Shown one piece after another: positions 33,554 to 44,000 of a stretch of DNA of 64,000 bases. The notes below the pieces were generated by a model. It was not told where the DNA came from, ran no database searches, and was given only the letters and a program-made list of their open reading frames with translations. This DNA is from Planctomycetota bacterium (lineage in GTDB: Bacteria; Planctomycetota; MHYJ01; JACQXL01; JACRIJ01). The stretch covers positions 19,666-83,665 of the forward strand of contig JACRIJ010000082.1 of NCBI GenBank assembly GCA_016220095.1, in the 5' to 3' direction. Position 1 is the first letter of the stretch, and each line of letters starts with the position of its first letter. Position numbers and translations under genes: made by a program.

Positions 33554-34916
33554 ATTTCAGCAATTTCGCGTCTATCGCCCTTTTCCTTGCTTCAAACAAT
33601 TCCGTTATAACCGTATTGGGACATGAATCAAGCGCTTTTTCGGCTATTTCTTTCGCGCGCATAAGGGCCTCGGGCTCGTTATTCGCGACAGCCGCGCCGG
33701 CCTCCGCGCGCAGGATGTCATTCAGAATGCCAAATTGGGCCGCGTATTCGCGCCATACGTGCGTGGGGCCCATTTTTTCAATAAAAATGCCACTGCAGAA
33801 ATCCTGTGTATTCTTTACGGATTCAATTGCCTTGCCGTACATTGACGAATCCTTGTCCAACCCTTCAAACGCAGGGTACATGTAAATCTGTTTTATTATG
33901 GAAATAATCCTCGCGTTGATTTCAGACTGATACACGCCGGGATACGACGCGATTACATTCGCATATTCGCCGGGCAATTGCGACATTATCCTGAAATAAC
34001 CTTCGCGGTCGTTATTCCTGCGGGCCTCTATGGCCTTGTATTCCAAATCAAACGCATTGCCAAGGGCCTCAAACGAGCCGATGCAGTTCTTGATGAACAA
34101 TTCGCCCACGGAGCATTTGCCCTTGTATTTCGGGACAATAGTCCTGCCGAAATCAAGCGCATCGCGGCTGGCCTTCATAATCGCCTCAGGCGGCGCCTCA
34201 AACCTGTAAGTCTTTTTGGTTTTTTCGTCATAGACAAGGTTGCCCTCTATCATATTGAAAACGTGCTTCTGCATGCATTCAAAGACATCCATATCATAGC
34301 CGTAGGCCTTATCGGGCCAGACCTGCAAGACGTCTTCGGCCGCTTTCGCGTACCAATACGCGGCCATTTCATAACAATCCTTCTTGTCTTTCGCGAACTG
34401 CCTTGCCCTGTGCTCCCCTTTTACATTAAAAGGAATCTTATGGTAATAGAAAAACCCCATCCATTCCTCAATGCGCCAGCTTTTCGGATTCCACCTGAGG
34501 CCTGATTCGGCGTAATCAAGGCCATTGTCAATCCATATCCACTGTTCATCCGGAGTATCTTTCAGGATTGAAATATTATATATCATGTTATGGGCGTTAT
34601 GAACCCAGACATCTTCAAGATACGGATTGAGATTTGCTATGAGCTTCATGACCGTCAGGGCTTCTTCAAACTGCTTATCTTCCTCAAGCTTGATATATTT
34701 GAGCCAGAGGTAGTCAACGGCTATTGATTTCAGCCCGCCCATAAAAATACTTCCGATATAGCCCACCATGAACTCGGCCGGCGGAAGGTTTGTTATGGGA
34801 TTGATTTGCAGAGTTTCATTATCGCCGCCCGAAATGCCCTTGCTTTTATTGAATTGCATTTGCAATAAAATAATAATGCCGAAGAACAGCGCTATTATGA
34901 TAATATGTTTTTTCAT
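33552..34916 (-). CDS. Membrane-anchored TPR-like protein of an ABC-2 operon
   Basis: A 454-residue protein of unknown function. A single hydrophobic helix at 4-20 with no lipobox should anchor it; the rest is helical with TPR-like spacing (AVDYLWLKYIKLEEDKQFEEAL, ending with an AKEIAEKALDSCP helix). It begins one base after the permease stop, so it belongs to the ABC exporter operon and may be an accessory or scaffold subunit. I do not recognise the family by name. Confidence 0.7.
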   Translation of the reverse strand: MKKHIIIIALFFGIIILLQMQFNKSKGISGGDNETLQINPITNLPPAEFMVGYIGSIFMGGLKSIAVDYLWLKYIKLEEDKQFEEALTVMKLIANLNPYLEDVWVHNAHNMIYNISILKDTPDEQWIWIDNGLDYAESGLRWNPKSWRIEEWMGFFYYHKIPFNVKGEHRARQFAKDKKDCYEMAAYWYAKAAEDVLQVWPDKAYGYDMDVFECMQKHVFNMIEGNLVYDEKTKKTYRFEAPPEAIMKASRDALDFGRTIVPKYKGKCSVGELFIKNCIGSFEALGNAFDLEYKAIEARRNNDREGYFRIMSQLPGEYANVIASYPGVYQSEINARIISIIKQIYMYPAFEGLDKDSSMYGKAIESVKNTQDFCSGIFIEKMGPTHVWREYAAQFGILNDILRAEAGAAVANNEPEALMRAKEIAEKALDSCPNTVITELFEARKRAIDAKLLK

Positions 34917-34917
34917 G

Positions 34918-36237
34918 TTATTTAAACTCCCTGTACGCTATTACAACGAACGCGCACACCATCGCCGCAAAGGCATAAGACACCGCGTACGACAGACTGC
35001 CGGCAAATACCTGCGGCGATATGTCAAGGTTTTTCAACATATATACGGTCGCGTCAAACTTACTGATATCCGGTATCACTCCTAACGCGAACGAACTTAT
35101 TGCATCAGAGACCTTCATAAGCCAGACGGGCATCTGGTCATCGGCGCCGTGCCTGGCGTATCCCGAAACCTCAATTACCCTGATGGACAACTGCATGTCC
35201 GCAAGGGCCTGCTTGAAAAATTCCAGCATGCTCCCGCTCAGATACAAGAACACTCCGAGCAGAAGGTTCACGGGCCCTGAAAGCACCGTTGAAGCCGCGG
35301 TAGTTATTCCCATTATAAGAAGCATCCCGAAAAACGTTATACCAAGCCCTTTGAAATAATTCAGCTCAAAAGAACTTTTACTGCTGAGAATATAAATGCT
35401 GTCCAACTGCCCTTCAAAGGAAGTCCTACGATCGGTCCTGCGCAGGGCTATCTTGAATTCGCGGCCGCTCCCCATGCTTTTCCTGTTGAATTCAACTTCA
35501 ATTTCTTTCTTGTAATAGAACTCCTTCGCGGTAACATAAGGTTCAACCTCCGGCTTGTCCCCGGCACTGCTGAACATGATTTTCATCAGCGAATTTGACG
35601 GAAAATTATTTTTTAGCACCCTGAACCTGAAAACAGCCTTTGCGGTTTCGTCATAATCATCGGGATTTATATCGCGAAATATCCATTCCACGTATTCCCT
35701 GTTTGAAACCGCGCCCTGCGTGAATGACACCGAGGCCTTTTCTTCTTCGTTGAAAGAGCCGAACAGCGCCGAGGAATTGTTATCAGGCGACGCAAAACGC
35801 ATTTCCGCGGGATAAAACGCCCTGCGCGGCGAAATATTTACGCCTTCCGCGCCCATGTTTACAAGCCTTATGTAAATAATGCTCAAAACGCCCATCACGA
35901 GCAGGAACGCGGCCATCACAGCGGCAAAGCCGAGGTATTTGCCGATGACAAGCGTCCGCCTCGGTATAGGTTTGGTCAATACCATAAAAAGCTTCTTCTC
36001 TTCAATATCGTCCGGAATTGACATGCTGGAAATGAAAACCGCTATGAGCATTCCGAAGAAAATTATAGCCCTCTGCGACCACGTCTGCGCGAGGATTATC
36101 TTGTCTTCCGGCCTGACTGAAGGCAGAAATACTGTGGAACAGACAAGTATTATCCCGAACAGCCCCAGTACGAGAAACACTTTCTTGCGGATTGATTCTT
36201 TAATTGTCAGATTTGCTATCGCTATTATTGCCTTCAT
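34918..36237 (-). CDS. ABC-2 type transporter permease
   Basis: A 439-residue membrane protein. An N-terminal helix lies at about 18-40, a second hydrophobic pair near 60-75 and 103-130, then a large periplasmic loop (about 135-285), then three or four more helices to the C-terminus. The signature SSMSIPDDIEEKKLFMVLTKPI, with Arg and Gly-Lys just after, is typical of GldG/NatB-like ABC-2 permeases. It overlaps the ATPase gene by 38 bp, so they form one transporter. The substrate is unknown. Confidence 0.88.
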   Translation of the reverse strand: MKAIIAIANLTIKESIRKKVFLVLGLFGIILVCSTVFLPSVRPEDKIILAQTWSQRAIIFFGMLIAVFISSMSIPDDIEEKKLFMVLTKPIPRRTLVIGKYLGFAAVMAAFLLVMGVLSIIYIRLVNMGAEGVNISPRRAFYPAEMRFASPDNNSSALFGSFNEEEKASVSFTQGAVSNREYVEWIFRDINPDDYDETAKAVFRFRVLKNNFPSNSLMKIMFSSAGDKPEVEPYVTAKEFYYKKEIEVEFNRKSMGSGREFKIALRRTDRRTSFEGQLDSIYILSSKSSFELNYFKGLGITFFGMLLIMGITTAASTVLSGPVNLLLGVFLYLSGSMLEFFKQALADMQLSIRVIEVSGYARHGADDQMPVWLMKVSDAISSFALGVIPDISKFDATVYMLKNLDISPQVFAGSLSYAVSYAFAAMVCAFVVIAYREFK

Positions 36238-37090
36238 TTTCTTCTTTTATTGTTTTAAGGAAAAGTGATTCCAGGGTGTCCAGGGGATGGGAAATATCCA
36301 TGACCTCGCCCCCGTGCTTATTGACCAAGGCGCCAATTTCCTTGCACTTGTCAAGCGGCATGCCCTTTACTTTTATCTGCAACTGCTCCTTAATCATCAA
36401 AAGGTCAGTCACACTGCCGATCTTCTGGAACCTGCCCCTGTATATTATCCCTATCCTGTCGCAGACGTTCTGCACGTCCGCAAGCAGGTGGCTGGACATA
36501 AATATGGTCTTACCCTGGGATTTGAGTTTCAATATCAGATCCTTCATCTGCCTTGAAACTATGGGGTCAAGGCCGCTTGTCGGCTCATCAAGGAAAATAA
36601 GCTCGGGGTCATTCACGAGCGCCTGCGCAAGCCCCACCCTGCGCGCCATTCCCTTTGAATACTCCTTTATCGGACGGTCCCAGGCGTCTTTCTGCAAACC
36701 GGCCAACTCAAGCAGTTGTTCCGTCCTTTCCCGCCTTAAATCCTTCGGCAGGCCGAAAAGTTTCCCGTAAAAGTCCATAGTCTCCCGCGCCGTCAGGAAC
36801 CTGTACAAATAGGATTCTTCCGGCAGAAAACCTATGCGCTGTTTTACCATGACGTCCGAAGGCTCCTTATCAAGGACAAAAGCCTTTCCCCGGGTGGGAA
36901 AAAGCAGGCCCAGAAGGAGCTTCATCGTGGTTGTCTTGCCGGAACCGTTCGGCCCGAGAAAGCCGAATATCTCCCCCCTGTAAACCTCAAGGTTCAGTTT
37001 TTCAACGGCATTAACCGTGCGCCTTCCGAAGAAATCACGGAAAACCTTTGTCAAATCCACTGTTTTAATAACTGCTTTTTGCGGTTCCAT
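36200..37090 (-). CDS. ABC transporter ATP-binding protein
   Basis: A 296-residue ATPase that powers the adjacent ABC-2 permease. Walker A is GPNGSGKTT near 45-53, the signature region reads YSKGMARRVGLAQAL rather than LSGGQ, which is usual for this exporter class, Walker B is LIFLDEP and the H-loop is SSH. The C-terminal extension, acidic and serine-rich, overlaps the permease start. It is the first gene of the three-gene operon. Confidence 0.95.
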   Translation of the reverse strand: MEPQKAVIKTVDLTKVFRDFFGRRTVNAVEKLNLEVYRGEIFGFLGPNGSGKTTTMKLLLGLLFPTRGKAFVLDKEPSDVMVKQRIGFLPEESYLYRFLTARETMDFYGKLFGLPKDLRRERTEQLLELAGLQKDAWDRPIKEYSKGMARRVGLAQALVNDPELIFLDEPTSGLDPIVSRQMKDLILKLKSQGKTIFMSSHLLADVQNVCDRIGIIYRGRFQKIGSVTDLLMIKEQLQIKVKGMPLDKCKEIGALVNKHGGEVMDISHPLDTLESLFLKTIKEENEGNNSDSKSDN

Positions 37091-37187
37091 ACCAATACCT
37101 AAGAAAACAGATTTTACTCATAAAACCGGGGCAATTTCCCCATGTCCTTCAATATAATATATTATGTTTTTATTTTTTCAATAAAAA

Positions 37188-37217
37188 TTGACAAAAATAA
37201 CCACAATATGGTATAAT
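37188..37217 (+). promoter_or_regulatory. Perfect-consensus sigma-70 promoter
   Basis: TTGACA (37188-37193), 18-bp spacer, TATAAT (37212-37217). It stands 51 bp before a small gene, the nucleotidyltransferase and the first giant surface-protein gene, which overlap one another. Confidence 0.75.
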
Positions 37218-37267
37218 TAAGTGTTGTAAGATGCGTGTGCTTTGACCGTTATTGCAGGTTTTAACAA

Positions 37268-37489
37268 ATGAACGACACCGCGAAATTTGCCGAAAGAATG
37301 GCCAAGATTGGAAAATTCAAGGAGCGCGAATTAAAGCTCTGGCGCAGGAAATCCACCTTGCGGCAACGCATAAGAATTGCCGAACAATTATTGCTCAGCC
37401 TGCAATATATGCATTTCACGGAAAAGGAACCCGCCGGTTTCTGCTCTTTGTCAAAATTACTGGAGGGGAAAATTGCCGGGACGAAATGA
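37268..37489 (+). CDS. Small basic protein paired with a nucleotidyltransferase
   Basis: A 73-residue basic, helical protein; the segment KERELKLWRRKSTLRQRIR followed by IAEQLLL resembles small proteins often encoded just before MNT/AbiEii-type nucleotidyltransferases, perhaps as antitoxins. I do not name a family. It overlaps the next gene by 17 bp, and its last codons carry that gene's GGAGG ribosome site. The region just before its ATG has no strong ribosome site. Confidence 0.55.
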   Translation: MNDTAKFAERMAKIGKFKERELKLWRRKSTLRQRIRIAEQLLLSLQYMHFTEKEPAGFCSLSKLLEGKIAGTK

Positions 37490-38036
37490 AATAAGAATTC
37501 TTCTGTCAAAAGCCGCCGAACTTACCGAACAGGAAAACCTGGAATACGTAATTATAGGAGGAATAGCAGTAAATGTCTGGGGCAATCCGAGAACTACGTC
37601 CGATATAGATATCGTTGTTTTACTGTCTCCTGACAGATATGCCGTTTTTTTAAAACTGGCCGCAAAACATGGTTTTATCTTTAATTTTAAAAAAGCTTTG
37701 AGTCAACTGAAAAAAATGGGAATGTGCCGGCTAATGAAAGATAAATATCACGTTGATTTTATAATGGGCTACTCGGATTTTGAAAAAACCGTATTTGAAA
37801 GAAAACGAAAAATAGAAATTTTCGGGATACGCATATGGGTTGCATCGCCCGAGGATGTGATTTTGTACAAATTGCTATCAAGCCGCAATATTGATTTGGC
37901 TGACATGTCAAATATCGTACAGACTCAGGCGGGCAAACTGGATGTGAAGTACCTGCGGGCACGCGCCCTGCAAATGCAAACTGACCTGTCGAGAACGGAC
38001 ATACTGAAGAATTTGGAGAAACTGTTGGCATTATGA
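37473..38036 (+). CDS. MNT-fold nucleotidyltransferase (toxin-like)
   Basis: A 187-residue protein. EYVIIGGIAVNVWGNPRTT followed by SDIDIVV carries the GG and DxD catalytic residues of the nucleotidyltransferase fold, and SPEDVILYKLL is a second family segment. Relatives occur in toxin-antitoxin and abortive-infection pairs. I place the start at TTG 37473, because GGAGG lies 6 bp before it and the fold begins shortly after; the upstream ATG at 37377 would give an implausible Cys/Asn-rich leader. It ends by ATGA overlap with the giant surface-protein gene, which is an unusual partner. Confidence 0.7.
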   Translation: MPGRNEIRILLSKAAELTEQENLEYVIIGGIAVNVWGNPRTTSDIDIVVLLSPDRYAVFLKLAAKHGFIFNFKKALSQLKKMGMCRLMKDKYHVDFIMGYSDFEKTVFERKRKIEIFGIRIWVASPEDVILYKLLSSRNIDLADMSNIVQTQAGKLDVKYLRARALQMQTDLSRTDILKNLEKLLAL

Positions 38037-41000
38037 AGAATAGTTTCGGAAGACTCCTTTTACCTGCGGCTTTAGCCGTAATGATTACGCCATTTCTGTT
38101 CGCGGACACTATCGTTGACGACACGCAGACAGAATTCGCTCCGGGACAACTCCAGCGTATTACCGACGCCGGCGCATCAGATTCGGCGCCGCAGTTAGAG
38201 CTCTCATACCATTCCCTGCCCATTGACAACGCCACGCTCGGGATGTGGCGCATGGACGAGGCCTCAGGCAACGCAATTGACGGCGCATCATTCGGCAACA
38301 ATGGCACCCTGACAGGAACCGTAACTTCCGCAACCGGCAAATTCGGCGATGCGCGCCAATTTGACGGCTCCACCGGATACTTCCAGCTGACGGACAGCGC
38401 GATATTCAAACCCGCAAACCAGGTAACTGTCGAGGCATGGGTAAAAACAACCGACACGTACGGATTCATATTTGAAAAGCAAAAGACATCGTGGGTTTCT
38501 TACGCACTTGTAATGGGATGGTCAACATCAGGCAAAGCGGAATTCATCGCGGACACTGACAGCGATATCACTGGCCACACGGCGACTTCTACAACGTCCA
38601 TTAACGATGGCAACTGGCACTATATAGCCGGCACCTATGACGGCGCAACGGTGCGCGTGTACGTTGATGGAAACCTTGAAGCCGAAACCGCTTGGGCGGG
38701 AACACTGTACTACGACGGCGCCGTCGGCCCCAGAATAGGATTCCATTCCGAAGCAACGACCTACTTGAGCGGCGCAATTGACGACCTAAGGGTATCAGGC
38801 ATCGCACGCACTCCGGAAGAAATAAAATCAAACGGACAGAAACAGCCGTACGGGGTTTACATTTCATCTTCAAAGGACCTCAGCGCTGACGTATTAGCCT
38901 TGAACGGCATACAATGGTCCGGAAACGGACTTGCCGCGGCCGACAACGAAACTCCGTCAAACAACGCGGGATTGGCGGGCGCATGGAACTTTAACGAAAC
39001 CTCCGGTGTTACGCCAACGGATTCTTCCGCAAGCGGCATAGCAGGCGTGCTTACGGGTTTTGCGGACACTACGGCCCAGGACGTTGTTTCATGTTCCGGC
39101 TGGACATCTATAAACAGGAAATCCGGAACCGGCTCGCTCATGTTTGACGGCACCAATGATTACATAACGCTCGGTAATCCGGCGCAACTGCAGATTACGG
39201 GCGAACTTACCGTTGAGGCGTGGATAAAGACGCAAAAATCAGACGGCACTGTCCAGAGGATCCTGTCAAAATGGAAAGACGATACCGGCAACCTGCGCGC
39301 TTATTCACTGAGCCTGAATTCAACGACCATCACCAACAACAGGGCCGTTTTTGCATTTACGACTGACGGACTTAACGGCGACACCGTAGCAAGCAAGACC
39401 ATCATACTTCCCGGCCGGTGGTACCACGTAGCGGCAACCGTCAACAGCGCCACCTGCACGATTTACGTCAACGGAGTGGCGGAAAATTCAACCTCGGGCA
39501 CTTCAGCCATTTTTGACAGTTCCGCAAACGTATTCATAGGCGCGCGCCCGAACGCGGTGCCTGACAACTTTTTCATGGGCATAATGGACGCAGTCCGCGT
39601 GTACAACCGCGCGATAACATCATCCGAGGCCGCGGGCAACTCCCGGAACGGCTCCATACAATTGCAGACGCGCACATCCGCTGACGGCACTGCATGGGAA
39701 GAATGGCGGCCGGCAACGCCTTTACAGCAGATTGACGGCCTTGATTCAAAATCCGAAGCGCTTGACGAATTGAATTCCTCTAAAATACACGACACACTGC
39801 CTAACGATAAAAACCTGCTCCAGCCGCAGATATTGGTATCTTCCACAACCAACAACTACCAGTACGGCGCGCCATTCGTAATACAAAAGCCGGACAATAC
39901 GTACAGATTGTATTACGCATTTAGCAATGGCACTTACTGGGCGCTCTATTACAGGGACACCAATAACACTTCCCTGCCGTCCAGTTCCAATATCGGCGCG
40001 GAGAATTCAATGGGCCTCGGAACGGCCGCGGCCGACCAGGCATTCAAGCCGTTCATTGTGCGAAAATCAGATAATACTTACAGGATGTATTACTCCAAAT
40101 ACGTGACGTACTGGCAATTGGCTTACAGGGACACCAACGATACCAATCCTCCTACATCGCCTTCACCGGGCGGCAACCTACTCGGCGAAGTTACGCTGGA
40201 CATAAGCACGGCTTTGGCCGACCAGGTCATAGGCATTCAGATAATGCAGAAACCGGACAGCACTTACAGGCTTTATTATTCAAGGTTCGACACGAGCGCA
40301 ACGCCCAACTTCTATAAACTCGCGTACCGTGACACCACAAACACCAGCCTTCCGGACAAAACGTCAACGAATATCGGAGCTGAAACGCTTATGGGAATCG
40401 GCACCGGGCCTTACGATGAGGCGTTTTATCCCTGGATAGTGCCCAAGACAGACGGAACCTATAGGATGTATTATAACTGGCGCAACAGACAGGAATGGGG
40501 CGATTTCCTGTACCGTGACACCACAAACGCGCAACTGCCCGACAATACGAACATGGCGCCAACGCCCGTTAACATGAACATGGGAATGAACCAGAACGAC
40601 CGCGTGCATGATACATTCCTTATCCAGAATCCGGACGGCACTTACAGGATATATTACCGCATTTACATGCAGAAAGGCACCACAGCCTTTGCGCATCTCG
40701 CGTTAAGGGACGTAAACACGGGCCCGAAATGGGCGTCCATTTCCGAAGACACCCAGGTTAAAACCGAAGGCGCATCGTCATTGAAAATTACTACCGGCGC
40801 AGTTATTGTTGATGCGAACACCGCCGGCTTATGGAAACTGGAAGAAACCTCCAGCACCGCCTCAGCAGACGCGTCAAGCTATGCCAATAACGGCACAATA
40901 TACGGAAGCCCGTCCGTTACGACAGGCAGAACCGGCAACGCGCGCCTGTTTAACAATTCATCGGACTACATACGCATCGCGGATTCGGCGTCGCTCAGCC

Positions 41001-44000
41001 CTTTAAACGCAATAACGATTGAAGCCTGGATCAAACCCTCAAACGGCACGGACGAACCCATAGTATCAAAGGAAGGCGCGAACAAATTATCATACACGTT
41101 CCGCATTTCAAGCAGTAAACTCCAGGTTTTACTGGACGCCAACGGCACGGCCGGATGGGACTACACCGGGCCAATAACAGGCCAGACACTCACGGTTGAC
41201 GGAAGCACGTGGTACCATGTAGCAATGACCTGGAGCATAGCAGATTGCGTGGTCAGGCAATACGTAAACGGCGCGCTGGACGGGACAGGATATTTCGCCG
41301 GACCGATTTACGATTCCACCAGCTGGCTTGGAATAGGAGCTAATTCGGAAACAGCCGCCACTTTTTTCGGCGGAACAATAGATGAAGTGCGCGTATCCAA
41401 CTGCGCGCGCACGACTGAAGAAATTGCGGACGCGTATAAATCCGGTTACGCGCACAAGGCCGCGGTCACGCTCGGTTCAACTGATTTATCAGGCTCCGGT
41501 CACCTGACATTTGACGCCACATCCGACAGGATGGGCACTAATGCCGAGGCTTTCATAGGCGAATCCGATTATTCATGCTGGATAGCGGATTCAAACACGG
41601 TTGCGTTGTGGGAATTTAACGAAAACTCAAGCCGCACGGCCGCGGTGGCGGACGATTTCAGCACCGACACGAGCGCCTTATGGACTACACAGCAAATTAC
41701 GGACAGCGTTTCAAACGGTCTGTATTCCGCCCAGATAACAAACGTCGCTGACCCGTTCTTCATAAAGGACATAACCGATTTTGACGAATCAAATAATTTC
41801 CTTGAAATCCGTTATCAGAATTACGCAAGCGGCCCCACATCAATAAGGCTGTTTTATTCGGAAGGCACGGATACGCCCCAGGGAACTTACGTTGAAACAT
41901 GCGCGCAAAGTTTTACAATTGTGCCTGATACGCAATGGCACATGGCCCTGATCGAAATAACCGACGAGGAATGGCTTGATAACGACGGAATCATAGGAGG
42001 ATTGCGAATAGACCTTGACGGCGCCACGCTTACGGGAACGTTCTACGTTGACTATATCCAGTTCAGAAACTCTCGGGATTTCAACGTGCCGGATTCATCC
42101 GCGAACGGCAATAACGCCTTCTCGGCATCCGCAATTACGCGCACGCAAGGCAAAATCGGCAATGCGATAAGATTCAACGGAACATCTGATTGCATTACGG
42201 CCAACGACAACTCTCTTCTTGACATAACTTCAAATATAACCGTAGAGGCATGGATAAATCCCGCCACCATAAACACCAGCAAGGTGATACTCGGCAAACG
42301 GGCAAGCGCTACTTCCATACCATACGACTTGATGCTTGTTAACAGCTCCGTGCAATTCTATATTTATGACGGCGCGAACAATACGGTTGCGGCCACTTCA
42401 TCCGGCGTTATCGCTGCGAACAAGTGGTACCACGTAGCGGGAACCTATGACGGCACGGCAGTGAAAGTTTACGTCAACGGGCTTGAAATGGCGTCCACGC
42501 CGCGCACCGCGGCCATACCAACAAATAACATGCCGGTAGTCATCGGCAAGCGCTCCGACACGAACGCCGATTACTTCAGCGGCGTCATTGACCAGGTGCG
42601 CATATCAAACACTGCCCGCTCGGCCGCCGAAATCCGGCAGGCCTGCGAATACGAACTCAGGGCCCATCACCTTACCGCTGATTTTGTCCGCGCCCCTTCA
42701 TTCGCGAGCGGTACGGCAGTATTCATGAGCGACACCTCCGGCATCAATGCCGGCGATACGCTGATACTGAAAGAAAATTCCAATATTGAGCAAAGCGTGG
42801 TAAGTTCCATAGTGGCCGACTCATACGTTACGCTTGCGACAGCCCTTGCCAACGCCTATACTTCCGCGGCAACAGTGCAGAAATGGCAGAAAGAATACTG
42901 GGATTTATCCGGCATACCCGCCGCGGACCGCGACGCAATCGTAAAATTCGGAATCCGCTTCTATGACGCGTCCCAGTCATATTCAATATGGCTGGACAAC
43001 CTCCAATCTGAAGGCCCGTATCTGACCGATTCCACCGGCTCAACAATCACCTCAACCATCCAGCAGTATTTCCAATACCGCGCTATCGCCACGACAACCG
43101 ATACCGGCGCGTCATCGGCCCAGCTGAAATCCGTAACGCTTGATTATATAGTTTCATACGCGCCAAACCAGCCGGTAAATTCCACGCCGGCAAATATCGC
43201 CGTATTAACGGCAACAACCGTATCGTTTTCATCAACAGCGCTCGTAAGCAATAATCCGCTCGCGACGCATGCTTCAAGCCAGTGGCAGATCCGTGATACG
43301 GCCGCAAACTACGCCGCTTCATCCTACGATTCCGGAGAAGATGCCGTCAATCTCACATCACTGTCCATACCGTCCGGCACGCTGAATGACGACGGCACCA
43401 TATACTACTGGCATGTGCGCTACAGGGATAACTACGGCAAATGGAGCAATTATTCAACCGAAACCTACTTCTCCCTCGCCCCGCCGTACATACTGTACGC
43501 AAGGACCCTTGACACTGACAGCAATTCCCAGATAGACAGGCTTATCGTTGATGCCAGCGAAGATATTGATGGAACGTCACAGAGCGCCCTTACCGGGCTT
43601 GGATTCTCCCTGACAGGTTACACCATACTGTCCGGCGCTGAAACTACTGCGGGAAGGATTGAATTCACCCTCGCCGAATCCGGAACCGCCGACATTGACA
43701 GCACGCCCGATTTTTCTTATTCGTCGTCAACAGGCGACCTCACGGACATGGACGGCCTGCCATCGGCAGTGCAATCTTATGCGTCCGCGCCCGTTGCAAC
43801 GTCCACGTACGTTTCAACCTTCCAGTACCTGGATACAAATTCAAATTATCACATAGACACGTTGATCTTCACATTCAGCAAAAACCTTACGGGCGTAGCG
43901 GAGATTTCGGATTGGACGGTTATTGACGCGGACAATACAACCAACCTGCTCGCCGGTTTGACGGACGCGGCAATATCGTACAATCAAAACCAGGTATACA

